NCBI GenBank assembly: GCA_009777235.1
Contig: WRMH01000021.1
Location: 1 to 44,179 of the forward strand
Source: Oscillospiraceae bacterium
Lineage (GTDB): Bacteria > Bacillota > Clostridia > Oscillospirales > Oscillospiraceae
DNA length: 44,179 nt
Direction of reading: 5' to 3'
A program made the position numbers and the translations under genes. Shown in pieces: positions 16,098 through 25,281 of this stretch; positions within the stretch are counted from its first letter, which is position 1; every line of letters starts with the position of its first letter. A model generated the notes under the pieces. It was not told the origin of the DNA, did not search any database, and saw only the letters and a program-made list of their open reading frames with translations.

Positions 16098-19000
16098 ATG
16101 AAAATCAAAAATTTGCTGTCTAAGACTTTGGCGTGGGCGCTGTGCTTTGCCATGCTGCTAACTTTCGCTCCGGCGATTTGGCTCGCCCGCGCGGAGGAGG
16201 ACGCACTCGGCGACATACGCGGCGAGTTTGAAAGCTATACACAAGGCTTATTTGATAACGGAGAAATCACCGCCTTACCGCACGAAGGTGAACTCGACGC
16301 GGTTTTCAGATTACTTTCAAGCGCAGTTGATGACAATGGCTGGGAGATTTATAATTCTGAGTATGCCTTTGCCAGCGAGGGGATAACAGGACCGATGTTG
16401 ATAATATGGTTTGAAAACAATCAGGACGACACTTTATCTATACAGTTTTTATGGTCCGAGGATATGCTTTTTTTAATACAGGCTATAGCAATCGACGAAG
16501 ATGATAATACTATAGACCCGGGACTCAACTTCGGCGAGCTAAGAGATATTATAAGAACCAACGGCGGATTTTTTGCTGCTAACTTTATTGACTTAATTCC
16601 TGCCGAAGAAAAGGGATATTTCGACGCGTTTACGCAAAAACTAAAGGCTAACGGCGATATTAGTTATATCGACTCATCCGAAATCGACGCGGTTTTCGAT
16701 TTATTTCAGCAAGCGGTTGACAAAGGTTGGTTTTTAAGAGTTTGCGTTTTTGAATATAATAATGTAACGAATGAATTATCCATTTTGGGAATGCTTGATG
16801 ATGGCTCAGTTCCGTTTAGTGTGTATTTTCTATGGCAGGACAAAAATGACGGCAACTTAATGCTTATAGGAATTGAAGCGCTTGAAAACGGAACAGTACC
16901 CATCCTCGACTGGGACAATTTAGGCAAAATATTAAACACTAACTACAAAATCGATGACAGCGCGTATATATCACTATTCAAAAATGTGTTATGCAATATA
17001 TGCGGCAAAAAACTAACCCCCTGTGAGTGTTGGGACTTATCGTACTACCTCGGCGAGCTTCATCGTCTGACTAATAATTACTTATTAGTCCCTGAATCTT
17101 TCAATATAACTTCGTTTATGGAGGCCTTAGAGGATATTGCCGAAACTTTAATGCTAATTGATTCTGAGAAATACGCGGATTTAACCTTTGCGGACGGCTT
17201 TGAGGAGCAGTATTTTGACGCTCTTTTGTCGCTGATAAAAGAGGGCTGCTTGGATAACGACGAGCTTTGCGAGCCTGATGAATGTGTGTTATGCGCGGGT
17301 ATTCTCATGGCGGATATGCAAGAAGAGTTAGATAATGATAAGATATATTTGGTAAAAAGCGAGTATGCGTATTTGTTATGGGACTGCGTTGTAGACAGGA
17401 TTGTCGAGGCAATCGCGGAGGTGAACGCATCGATAATCAACCTTGACGACTATTCCGACGCCGCGTCTATCCAAACCGCAATCGCCGCCGCGCTCGCCGC
17501 CTCGGACGGCGGCATGGTCACGGTCATAGGCGAATTTACAGAGGCGGACACAGCCTTGAACATCAACATTCCGGCGGATAAAAAAGTCACATGGGCGGCG
17601 GAATATACCGGTACAACTTCGGTGCAAAACAACGGCCTAATCTCACTTACCGGCGCGGGCGAAATGGAAGTAACCACCGGTGCTGTCATTAAAGCGGTGC
17701 CGCAGGGTGCTACTGCCCCGGGCAATGCTATTCGAGTTGGAGAAAACGTTACCCTTACCGTAAACGGCGGCACAATAGAAAGCGCCAACCATGCAATATA
17801 TGCTATCGGCTGTGCGGAAGTCAACGTAAACGGCGGCAGCATTGCAGTACGCGCCGACGGCGGCTACACCGACGGGAGCGCCTATGCCATAGCCATGTTA
17901 ATAGATGCCGTCCTTTCCGTAAATGGCGGCACAATAACAAATTACTATAGCCCGTCTTTGGTTATTAGGACTACCCATAACGCAGTTGCTTATATAACAG
18001 GCGGTACTATCGCAGACGGCGGCATCCGCAGGGCGGTTTCTGACTCTTTACTCGAAAACTACTCCCTTGCTTATTATACCGAAAGCTATGCGGATAAATT
18101 TGATATAACCGGGTCTACAAGCAAATTCACTCCCGGTGAGAACCTCTTCTGCCTTGACGCGCCTGTGTGGACATCGGGCGGCATGGAATACACATATAGC
18201 GGCGTTACCCCGGCGGCAGCCCCGGTCGTCGCCGCGTTCCCGACGGGGCTTGCTATTGATGAATTGACGGTCAACTGGAGTGACGATTATTACTTGGTCG
18301 AGGGCAGCACGGTGACATTTTGGGGAGGATTTGATAATTCCGGTGTTGTCATTAGCATTAAGGGCAGCCTTGCGGACGGCAGAATCCTTGTTGATTTTTC
18401 CACAACAGCGCAGAGCGTGAACGTAAGCGCGCTGACTCCCGCGACCGTGACTTTCGATACCACACCCGCCGACATCACCTATGGTGAGACGATCAACGCC
18501 CCTAGCGCGAGCGCGGTAGATAAAAACGGCGATACTGCCCCGGGTACAATCACACTCAGCTATACGGGCATATTGGCGGACGGGAAAAGCACAGCGTATA
18601 GCGCAGGCGTACCGACCGAAACAGCGCCCACCGACCCCGGCACATACACCGTGACGGCAACACTCGACAGCGCGACCCACTCCGGCAGTGCGTCGGCGGA
18701 ATTTACGATCGAGAAAAAGCAGTTATTGGGGTGGTCTCAGGGCTGGGTGTATGACAAGACTTATGACGGCACTACCTCCGCAAAAATCTTAGACGAGGAC
18801 GAGTTTTTACCGCGCTTCTTCATTGAACCCTTTATGATAGGCGACGATATGAAGGACGTGTGGGGCACGGTAGCTTTTGCAAACGCCAATGCGGGAGAGC
18901 ACGCAGTCACAGCAACGGGCTTCGGTATAACCGGCTCAGACGCTTGGAAGTACATAGCCCCGACGGAACAGCCGATTTTCGCAAACGGCACGATTACCAA

Positions 19001-20660
19001 AGCACCCCTGACCATATCTAACGCAACGATAGGTACTAAAACCTATAACGGTGATAAAACCGCATCAATAACCGACGTGACTTTCGGCGGCTTACAAAAC
19101 GGTGAAGAGCTGACAATCGGTACAGACTACACCGTGACCGGAACGTATGACAACGCCAACGCGGGAACGGGCAATAGAACCGTCACCGCAACCATCACGT
19201 TGGAAGATACCGAAATAGCAAACAACTACACTTTAGCAGACGGCAGCTTGTCCATGATAAGTCAGTCCATCAACAAAGCAAAGCCGCCCGAAACAGCGAT
19301 TTCCCATACCATATCCTTTATCGAAAATCTGGAGAAATCTGTGAATATCCCGCTTTTCCCGCTGATTCCGGCTCTGGAAACCCCTGCCGAATATGGTATT
19401 ATCACATATACCGTCGGCACACCCACCGGCGATTCTTTCATCATACTCACTTTGCGTACCGGTGAACCTATACCGAGCATTGATGTGGCTGTCCGAGATG
19501 ATGTATCATCGGGACTAAGCGTGACAATACCTGTGACGGTGACGAGCGCGAACTATGAGGATTTCACTATCAACATTACCGTAAATACCGTGGACAAATA
19601 TCCCGCAACCGTCAGCTTTACCTCCGCGCCCGGCAATACCGTCTATGGCACAGCGCCCGGCGCGCCAATCGCGAGCGCGGTGAGCGATGTTGCGGATGAA
19701 CCCGTTGGCGAGCATAGCTTCATTTATAGGTACAGCGGCACGCTGGCGGACGGGGACTCAACGCCTTATCCGCTGACCGAAACAGTACCCACTGCCCCCG
19801 GCACATACACCGTGACGGCGACACTCGAAAGCGATACCCACGCGGGAGAGGCGACATCGGCGGCGTTTACCATCGAAAAGAAAATCGTCACGGTAAAAGC
19901 CGACGACAAAACCGTGACAAGGGGCGCGGACTTGCCGTTGCCGGAAGCTACCGTGAGCTACACAGGTTTTATAGGTACGGACAATGAAAGTAACGCGCTC
20001 GACACGCAGGCCACAGCGGAGCACACGGCGGTTGATACTGACACGGCAGGTACATTTGACATTAAAATTACAACGTTCGCCGTGCTAAACAGCGAAGTCG
20101 CCGCAAATTATGTTCTTGACCACAAAGACGGCACGTTGACGGTCAGAGTGCCCGCCAGCCCGCCGCCGCCGTCCGACGCCGAGCAGACAACACCGGAGGC
20201 GCCCACACCGGGCAATACCCCCACCCCCGAAACGGAAACAGACTTTGTTGAGTTTTTGTATCTGAATGCTTTTGGGCGTGAGCCTGACGCGGGTGGTTTT
20301 GACCACTGGATGGAAAGATTAGAAAGCGGCGAGCTGACCGGAGTTGATATTATGTTTGCCTTTGTATTTAGCGAGGAAGCAAAAAACTTAGAGCTTGACG
20401 ACGAAGGCTTTGTCACCATGCTATATCGCACGTTCTTTGGGCGTATGCCCGACGAAGGCGGCTTTGCGCACTGGCTCTCGCGGCTCAATGCCGGAGAGTC
20501 CCGCGAGGCGATATTCGCGGGGTTTGCAAACTCCGTCGAGTTTGACAATTTGTGCAAAGCAGCGGGCATTGAAACAGGTTCGTTTATACAAAAGCGCAGC
20601 GAGACCTCCGCTTCCTTTATTGCGATGGCAGCGCACACACCAATCCCGCAGCGGGCGTAA
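16098..20660 (+). CDS. Second secreted multidomain surface protein with C-terminal DUF4214 pair (1520 residues)
   Basis: The start is the ATG at 16098, not the upstream one at 16080. AAAGGA lies at a suitable distance and the protein then begins exactly like its neighbour (MKIKNLLSKTLAW). Order: signal peptide (1-33); two acidic repeats (about 34-291); a Cys-containing helical segment unique to this protein (about 295-441, with CNICGKKLTPCECW and CEPDECVLCAG); one beta-rich module (about 448-775); MBG- and YDG-like repeats (about 780-1350, e.g. KTYDGTTSAKI and KTYNGDKTASI); a Pro-rich linker; two DUF4214 units (about 1380-1492). The last 25 residues differ completely from the paralogue: homology ends at GIETGSF and is followed by an unrelated tail. 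No strong promoter is seen, so it may be co-transcribed with the giant gene. The function is inferred as a surface or matrix protein. Confidence 0.88.
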   Translation: MKIKNLLSKTLAWALCFAMLLTFAPAIWLARAEEDALGDIRGEFESYTQGLFDNGEITALPHEGELDAVFRLLSSAVDDNGWEIYNSEYAFASEGITGPMLIIWFENNQDDTLSIQFLWSEDMLFLIQAIAIDEDDNTIDPGLNFGELRDIIRTNGGFFAANFIDLIPAEEKGYFDAFTQKLKANGDISYIDSSEIDAVFDLFQQAVDKGWFLRVCVFEYNNVTNELSILGMLDDGSVPFSVYFLWQDKNDGNLMLIGIEALENGTVPILDWDNLGKILNTNYKIDDSAYISLFKNVLCNICGKKLTPCECWDLSYYLGELHRLTNNYLLVPESFNITSFMEALEDIAETLMLIDSEKYADLTFADGFEEQYFDALLSLIKEGCLDNDELCEPDECVLCAGILMADMQEELDNDKIYLVKSEYAYLLWDCVVDRIVEAIAEVNASIINLDDYSDAASIQTAIAAALAASDGGMVTVIGEFTEADTALNINIPADKKVTWAAEYTGTTSVQNNGLISLTGAGEMEVTTGAVIKAVPQGATAPGNAIRVGENVTLTVNGGTIESANHAIYAIGCAEVNVNGGSIAVRADGGYTDGSAYAIAMLIDAVLSVNGGTITNYYSPSLVIRTTHNAVAYITGGTIADGGIRRAVSDSLLENYSLAYYTESYADKFDITGSTSKFTPGENLFCLDAPVWTSGGMEYTYSGVTPAAAPVVAAFPTGLAIDELTVNWSDDYYLVEGSTVTFWGGFDNSGVVISIKGSLADGRILVDFSTTAQSVNVSALTPATVTFDTTPADITYGETINAPSASAVDKNGDTAPGTITLSYTGILADGKSTAYSAGVPTETAPTDPGTYTVTATLDSATHSGSASAEFTIEKKQLLGWSQGWVYDKTYDGTTSAKILDEDEFLPRFFIEPFMIGDDMKDVWGTVAFANANAGEHAVTATGFGITGSDAWKYIAPTEQPIFANGTITKAPLTISNATIGTKTYNGDKTASITDVTFGGLQNGEELTIGTDYTVTGTYDNANAGTGNRTVTATITLEDTEIANNYTLADGSLSMISQSINKAKPPETAISHTISFIENLEKSVNIPLFPLIPALETPAEYGIITYTVGTPTGDSFIILTLRTGEPIPSIDVAVRDDVSSGLSVTIPVTVTSANYEDFTINITVNTVDKYPATVSFTSAPGNTVYGTAPGAPIASAVSDVADEPVGEHSFIYRYSGTLADGDSTPYPLTETVPTAPGTYTVTATLESDTHAGEATSAAFTIEKKIVTVKADDKTVTRGADLPLPEATVSYTGFIGTDNESNALDTQATAEHTAVDTDTAGTFDIKITTFAVLNSEVAANYVLDHKDGTLTVRVPASPPPPSDAEQTTPEAPTPGNTPTPETETDFVEFLYLNAFGREPDAGGFDHWMERLESGELTGVDIMFAFVFSEEAKNLELDDEGFVTMLYRTFFGRMPDEGGFAHWLSRLNAGESREAIFAGFANSVEFDNLCKAAGIETGSFIQKRSETSASFIAMAAHTPIPQRA

Positions 20661-20699
20661 ACATTTGATATTCCATCCCTCACCTCCTTTCACCTCTGG

Positions 20700-20735
20700 T
20701 TGCCGCCCCTGTTTTTGTCATTTCGGGGGCGGCAA
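20700..20735 (+). terminator. Probable terminator or stable hairpin after the surface-protein genes
   Basis: TTGCCGCCCC (20700-20709) pairs perfectly with GGGGCGGCAA (20726-20735). It is very G/C-rich but lacks a T run after the stem, so termination is likely but not certain. Confidence 0.55.
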
Positions 20736-20769
20736 TCGGACTTTGGAAACAGCGGCGGGGTATTGGCTA

Positions 20770-20798
20770 TTGACAATGGGAGAAATTTAACGCATAAT
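20770..20798 (+). promoter_or_regulatory. Promoter of the PHP-domain gene, implying a leaderless mRNA
   Basis: TTGACA (20770-20775), 17 bases, CATAAT (20793-20798). The ATG of the next gene begins 7 bases after the -10 box, so the transcript is expected to start at or one base before the start codon. Confidence 0.65.
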
Positions 20799-20805
20799 CG
20801 TAGAA

Positions 20806-21483
20806 ATGGGATTTTTATACGAAACACATATGCATACAGCACAAATCAGCGCATGTGCGCAGTCGGACGCCGCACAAATGGTTCGCGCATATAAGGATAA
20901 AAACTACGCCGGAATCATCGTCACCGACCACTTTATCAACGGCAACTCAACCGTTTCCCAGCTTTCGCCTTGGGACGTAAAAATGCGTTATTTCGTGACT
21001 GGATATGAAATCGCAAAAAAAGCCGGAGACGAATGCGGCCTTGATGTTTTTCTCGGCTGGGAGTTTTCTATCAGAGGCATAGACCTTCTGACATATGGTT
21101 TGGATTTGGGCTTTTTGCTCGCGCATCCGGGATTGGACAGGCTTTCCGCTTCCCAATACAGCTTCCTTGTACGCAAAAACGGCGGTTATTTGGCGCAGGC
21201 GCATCCGTTTCGGGATGCTTGGTATATTCATAACGCGGGGCCCGTAGATTGGCGGGTTGTAGACGGCGTTGAGATACATAATTCGGCGGACTCGGATGCT
21301 ACAAACGCCAAGTCCCGCGCTTTTGCGCAGGAGCATGATTTGCCCATACAGGCGGGCGGCGACACGCACAGCGTCCGCGATGTCCAAGCCCGATGCGCCG
21401 GGGTCATATTAAATAGCAGGGCAAACAGTATTTTTGATATTATTGACGCCATTGTAAAAAAGGAAGCGTCCTTAGCACACTAA
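20806..21483 (+). CDS. PHP-domain metal-dependent phosphoesterase
   Basis: 225 residues with the metal-binding motifs of the PHP superfamily in order: ETHMHT at residues 6-11, IVTDHF near 44, GWEFS near 84, AQAHPFR in the middle, and GGDTHS near the C-terminus. Relatives hydrolyse phosphate esters, such as histidinol phosphate or short nucleotides, using two or three bound metals; the substrate cannot be told from sequence. The domain begins immediately at the start codon (MGFLYETHMHT), which fixes the start although there is no ribosome binding site. The -10 box lies directly upstream, so translation is probably leaderless. The gene stands between unrelated surface-protein and xylanase genes. 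Confidence 0.85.
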   Translation: MGFLYETHMHTAQISACAQSDAAQMVRAYKDKNYAGIIVTDHFINGNSTVSQLSPWDVKMRYFVTGYEIAKKAGDECGLDVFLGWEFSIRGIDLLTYGLDLGFLLAHPGLDRLSASQYSFLVRKNGGYLAQAHPFRDAWYIHNAGPVDWRVVDGVEIHNSADSDATNAKSRAFAQEHDLPIQAGGDTHSVRDVQARCAGVILNSRANSIFDIIDAIVKKEASLAH

Positions 21484-21535
21484 GCGGTAATACCAATAAT
21501 TATGTATTATGAATTAAAAAGAGGGGAGAACAAAT

Positions 21536-23065
21536 ATGGAAAAAAATTATGGGGTTTTAAGCGGTTTTACAAATGGGGCGGCGGGATTCAAACGCGGCCT
21601 AAAGAGCGGAGCGGCGGTGCTGCTTGCAATGTCTTTTTTGGTCGTAGGATGCTCGTCCGACGAACCCGGCGCGGGGGATGAATCCCCGTCGCCGTCGCCG
21701 ATAGCCACACCCGCCGCGACGCCCGCGCCAACCCCCGAGGCGACGCCCACACCAACGCCGGAGCCGACGCCCACGCCGCGCCCCAGTGTGCCTATGGGCG
21801 CTCCCGTGATAGAGGACGAGTCTGTGTTTGTCGATTTTGAGGACGGTACGCTCATGGGCTTTGACGTGCGAGGCACCGAATCCGAACGTGAAGCCGGAAC
21901 CGGCGTGTTATCGCTGTCGTCTGACGTGGCCAGAAGCGGCAGCTATTCGCTTCTCATCACCGAACGCCGCCGCGACTGGAACGGGCCGGCCATTGAAATC
22001 GCGCCGTATGTTGAGGTTGGCAGACTGTATACCGTTTCCTTTTGGGTACACGCCAAATCCCCCGATTTGTCGGCATTTCGCCTGTCCACGCAAACCGGAG
22101 ACGGAACAGACGGCGGCAGGGCATGGAACAATATGATATCTGATTTACCCATCGGCGTTGACGACGGCTGGGTCGAAATGTCTTTCGAGTATTCGTGGGA
22201 TATACAAAGCGCGACCATTACCGTATACATTGAAAACGACAATCCCGACGCCGAATATTACGTTGACGACTTCTCCTTGATTCCGGTGGGTTTGATTCCC
22301 GCAAATCCGGGCAATCCCGGAAATCCCGGCGATCCCGCTAATCCCGCAAATCCGGGCGATCCGGCAAATCCCGGAAATCCGGCCAGCGGCGAATGGGATA
22401 AGCTGACACAGCCTGTCCCTTACGCGAGGAGAATGGGTGAGATTGACGATTTCCATTACGAGCTGTGGTCGGAGCGGCGCGACCCCGAGCGCGATACCTA
22501 TATAATGCAGCTCACAGGGGGCGGTACTTTCACCTGTGAGTGGAGCGGCCTGAACATTTTGTTCCGCACCGGAAAAAGGCTTGGCAGCACAATGCCTTAT
22601 GCCGATTATGGCGTTATTTCTATCGAGTATGCGGCCACCCATAACATCACAAGGGGCGATGTATCTTACCTCACCGCCTACGGCTGGACTCAAAACCCGC
22701 TTGTCGAATGGTATGTCGTGGAAAACCACGGGCGTTATAAGCCGCCCGGCGGCGCGGGCTATCGCGGCGATATAACGATAGACGGTGCGCGGTATGAGGT
22801 CTATACGGACACTCGGGTAGATAAACCGTCTATTGAGGGTACTCGGACGTTTACGCAAGTGTTTAGCGTTCGCGCCGAAGGCACTACGTCTGGAAAGATC
22901 ACCTTGTCCGATCACTTCAAGGCATGGGAGGGCTTTGGTATTGATATGAGCGGCAATATGTATGAGGTCGCCATGTGTATCGAGGGCTGGAACAGTGCCG
23001 GAACAGGTTCTATTGATAAATATATACTGACCATAGGCAATAGTGTCTATGGCACGAGCCGTTAG
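21536..23065 (+). CDS. Secreted xylanase lipoprotein: CBM22-like module + GH11 catalytic domain
   Basis: 509 residues. An N-terminal hydrophobic segment ends in a lipobox-like VVGCSSD, so the protein is probably a lipoprotein on the outer face of the membrane. A Pro/Thr linker (TPTPTPEPTPTPRP) precedes a CBM4/9/22-type carbohydrate-binding module at residues about 98-253 (FVDFEDGTLMGFDVRG, then RRRDWNGPAIEI). A second linker of PGNPGD-type repeats follows. Residues about 283-509 are a GH11 endo-1,4-beta-xylanase: the nucleophile Glu391 lies in NPLVEWYVVENHG and the acid/base Glu483 in AMCIEGWNSAG, with SIEGTRTFTQVFSVR between them. Both catalytic residues are intact. It should cut the xylan backbone outside the cell while anchored to the surface. 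The ribosome binding site is AGGGGAG upstream of the ATG. No transporter for the products is nearby. Confidence 0.9.
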   Translation: MEKNYGVLSGFTNGAAGFKRGLKSGAAVLLAMSFLVVGCSSDEPGAGDESPSPSPIATPAATPAPTPEATPTPTPEPTPTPRPSVPMGAPVIEDESVFVDFEDGTLMGFDVRGTESEREAGTGVLSLSSDVARSGSYSLLITERRRDWNGPAIEIAPYVEVGRLYTVSFWVHAKSPDLSAFRLSTQTGDGTDGGRAWNNMISDLPIGVDDGWVEMSFEYSWDIQSATITVYIENDNPDAEYYVDDFSLIPVGLIPANPGNPGNPGDPANPANPGDPANPGNPASGEWDKLTQPVPYARRMGEIDDFHYELWSERRDPERDTYIMQLTGGGTFTCEWSGLNILFRTGKRLGSTMPYADYGVISIEYAATHNITRGDVSYLTAYGWTQNPLVEWYVVENHGRYKPPGGAGYRGDITIDGARYEVYTDTRVDKPSIEGTRTFTQVFSVRAEGTTSGKITLSDHFKAWEGFGIDMSGNMYEVAMCIEGWNSAGTGSIDKYILTIGNSVYGTSR

Positions 23066-23090
23066 CCGCGAAAACGCAATCGGCGGCTAA
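23062..23090. terminator. Possible terminator between the convergent xylanase and argF genes
   Basis: TTAGCCGC (23062-23069) pairs with GCGGCTAA (23083-23090). On the plus strand a T6 run follows after seven bases. It overlaps the xylanase stop and lies next to the argF stop. Confidence 0.45.
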
Positions 23091-23091
23091 T

Positions 23092-24003
23092 CTACACTTT
23101 TTTCATCAGTATATACATAATGGCTTTTTGCGCGTGCAGGCGGTTTTCGGCTTCGTCAAAAATCTCCTGCGCGTGCATTTCGAATATTTCTTCCGTTATT
23201 TCCTCGCCCTTGTGTGCCGGTAAGCAGTGCTGTATCATACAGCCGGGAGCGGCAAGCTCCATTATCCGGGCGTTTACTTGATAGCCCGCAAAAGCCTTTT
23301 TGCGTTTTTCGGCTTCGCCCTCTTGACCCATAGACGACCATACGTCCGTAAAGATGACATCCGCGCCCTTTGCGGCTGTCTTTGGGTCATTTGTCAGTGT
23401 AAAATTTCCAAAGTTTTCAGCAAAGTTTAGCACCTGTTCGTCCGGCTCATATCCTGCCGGGCAAGCTATCGCTACGTCCATGCCGCATTTTAAGCATCCG
23501 GCTATCATGGAGTTTGCCACATTGTTGCCGTCTCCGATCCAGCACGCTTTTAGCCCCGCGAGCCTGCCCTTGTGCTCGCGTATCGTCATTAGGTCAGCGA
23601 GCACCTGACAAGGATGTTCAAAATCAGTCAACGCGTTGATAACGGGGATTGCGGAGTATTTTGCCAGCTCCTCAACCTGCGCCTGCTCATATGTGCGTAT
23701 CATAATACAGTCGCAATAGCGGTCAAGAACCCTTGCCGTGTCTGCTATAGATTCTCCGCGTCCCAATTGGCTGTCGGCGCTTGACAAAAATATGCCGTGC
23801 CCGCCAAGCTGCGTAATGCCGACCTCAAATGACACTCGCGTACGCGTCGAGCTCTTCTCAAAAATCATCGCAAGCGTCCTGCCCGGCGGAAAATCGTGAG
23901 CCTTTTTTGCTTTGTGCTCGGCTTTTAGCTTGTCTGCCGTGTCAAGTATATGCAGTATGTCCTCTGCTTTCAGGTCAAGGAGTTTTAATAAATCTTTTTT
24001 CAT
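23092..24003 (-). CDS. argF: Ornithine carbamoyltransferase
   Basis: 303 residues, the usual length. It converts ornithine and carbamoyl phosphate to citrulline, the sixth step of arginine synthesis, in the cytoplasm. Motifs: the carbamoyl-phosphate loop SSTRTRVSFE, the central HPCQVLADLMT, the ornithine-binding WIGDGNNVANS and FTDVWSSMGQE, and the active-site MIQHCLPAHKG with its Cys. It is the last gene of the minus-strand argC-J-B-D-F operon, 63 bases after argD. The ribosome binding site (GAGGG) is rather far, 13 bases upstream. Citrulline-to-arginine genes (argG, argH) and carbamoyl phosphate synthase are not in the window. Confidence 0.95.
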   Translation of the reverse strand: MKKDLLKLLDLKAEDILHILDTADKLKAEHKAKKAHDFPPGRTLAMIFEKSSTRTRVSFEVGITQLGGHGIFLSSADSQLGRGESIADTARVLDRYCDCIMIRTYEQAQVEELAKYSAIPVINALTDFEHPCQVLADLMTIREHKGRLAGLKACWIGDGNNVANSMIAGCLKCGMDVAIACPAGYEPDEQVLNFAENFGNFTLTNDPKTAAKGADVIFTDVWSSMGQEGEAEKRKKAFAGYQVNARIMELAAPGCMIQHCLPAHKGEEITEEIFEMHAQEIFDEAENRLHAQKAIMYILMKKV

Positions 24004-24066
24004 GTGTGTTTTGCCGCCCTCATATATTTTTTACGGTGTTTTGAAAGAACGCCGTATGAAAACTTG

Positions 24067-25266
24067 TTATTTGAAGCTGTCCAGTACAGCTTTTAGTATT
24101 TCAAGCCCCTTATCTATTTCATCATATGTGATTGTCAAAGGCGGCAGCATACGAACGGCGTCGCTTCCCGCCGTGAGTATAAGAAGCCCGTTTTCGACGC
24201 ATTTTTTTGCGATTGCCGACGGCTTTGGCCAACCCTCGCGCTCTCTTATCGAAATGCCGAGCATTAGCCCGAGCCCCCGTATCTCTCCCACGAGAGGATC
24301 GTTCCATCCGATGATTTTGCCTTTTATATATTCGCCTTTTTTTGTGACCTCGCAAAGCGCGGCGTCGTCGAGTTGGTTTAGCACCTCAATTGCCCCTGCC
24401 GCCGCCACCGGGTTTCCGCCAAAAGTCGTGGCGTGCGTACCGGCGGTCAAAACTTTTGAGCATTTTTCGTTTGCCATAATGCCGCCCATAGGCAATCCTC
24501 CGGCTATGCCCTTTGCAAAGGTTACGGCGTCCGGCTCTATGCCGTATTGAGAGAACGCAAAGAGCGAACCCGTGCGCCCCACGCCCGTTTGCACCTCATC
24601 TACGAGAAGCAAAATATCTTTCTCTTTGCAAATCTTCGCAATCTCCGCGACATATTCTTTTTGCAGAGGGATAACGCCGCCCTCGCCTTGAATAAGCTCG
24701 ATGAGCAAGGCGCAAACATCATCTGTCAGCGCGGCATTGAGCGCGTTTATATCGTGCGCGGGTATATGTAAAAAACCTTCCGTAAACGGGAAAAAGTAGT
24801 TGTGAAAAGCCTCTTGCCCTGTGGCCGCAAGGGTCGTTATTGTTCTGCCGTGAAAACTTTGCACAAGGCTTATTATGGTGCTTCTGCCTTTGCCGTATTT
24901 GTCAAACGAGTATTTGCGCGCGAGTTTTATCAGCCCTTCGTTGGCTTCGCCGCCCGCGTTTGCGAAAAATACGTTTTCCATGCCCGCCCGTTTTGTGAGC
25001 GTTTTGGCGAGGCGGACATACGGCTCGGACAAAAACAGGTTTGAAATATGCTGTAGTTTCATCGCCTGCTCATATATGGCATCCGCCCATTTTTTGTTTC
25101 CGTAGCCGATAGAGTTGACGCCGATTCCCCCGGTAAAGTCTATGTATTTTTTACCGTCGGGATCGTATAGGGTCGCCCCCTCGCCGCGCTCAATAACAAC
25201 GTCATAGCGAGCGTACGTCTGCATCACGTTTTGAGCGTCCTGTTTTTTTATTTCGCTTGCTGTCAT
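24067..25266 (-). CDS. argD: Acetylornithine aminotransferase
   Basis: 399 residues. It is a class III PLP-dependent aminotransferase that converts N-acetylglutamate semialdehyde to N-acetylornithine with glutamate as amino donor. Visible motifs: YIDFTGGIGVNSIGY near the N-terminus, FFANAGGEANEGLIKLAR, SFHGRTITTLAATG, LLVDEVQTGVGRTG (Asp contacting the PLP ring), and TFAKGIAGGLPMG, whose Lys would form the Schiff base. The family also includes ornithine and succinylornithine aminotransferases, but the position between argB and argF settles the role. It has a clear AAAAGGAG ribosome binding site and starts 15 bases after argB. Confidence 0.95.
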   Translation of the reverse strand: MTASEIKKQDAQNVMQTYARYDVVIERGEGATLYDPDGKKYIDFTGGIGVNSIGYGNKKWADAIYEQAMKLQHISNLFLSEPYVRLAKTLTKRAGMENVFFANAGGEANEGLIKLARKYSFDKYGKGRSTIISLVQSFHGRTITTLAATGQEAFHNYFFPFTEGFLHIPAHDINALNAALTDDVCALLIELIQGEGGVIPLQKEYVAEIAKICKEKDILLLVDEVQTGVGRTGSLFAFSQYGIEPDAVTFAKGIAGGLPMGGIMANEKCSKVLTAGTHATTFGGNPVAAAGAIEVLNQLDDAALCEVTKKGEYIKGKIIGWNDPLVGEIRGLGLMLGISIREREGWPKPSAIAKKCVENGLLILTAGSDAVRMLPPLTITYDEIDKGLEILKAVLDSFK

Positions 25267-25281
25267 TTTTGTTTCTCCTTT

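Noticed and set aside
20617-20676. 19-codon minus-strand frame with a very good ribosome binding site
   Set aside because: No membrane segment, no promoter seen, and it lies opposite the end of a real gene. Kept only as evidence for a sequence junction.
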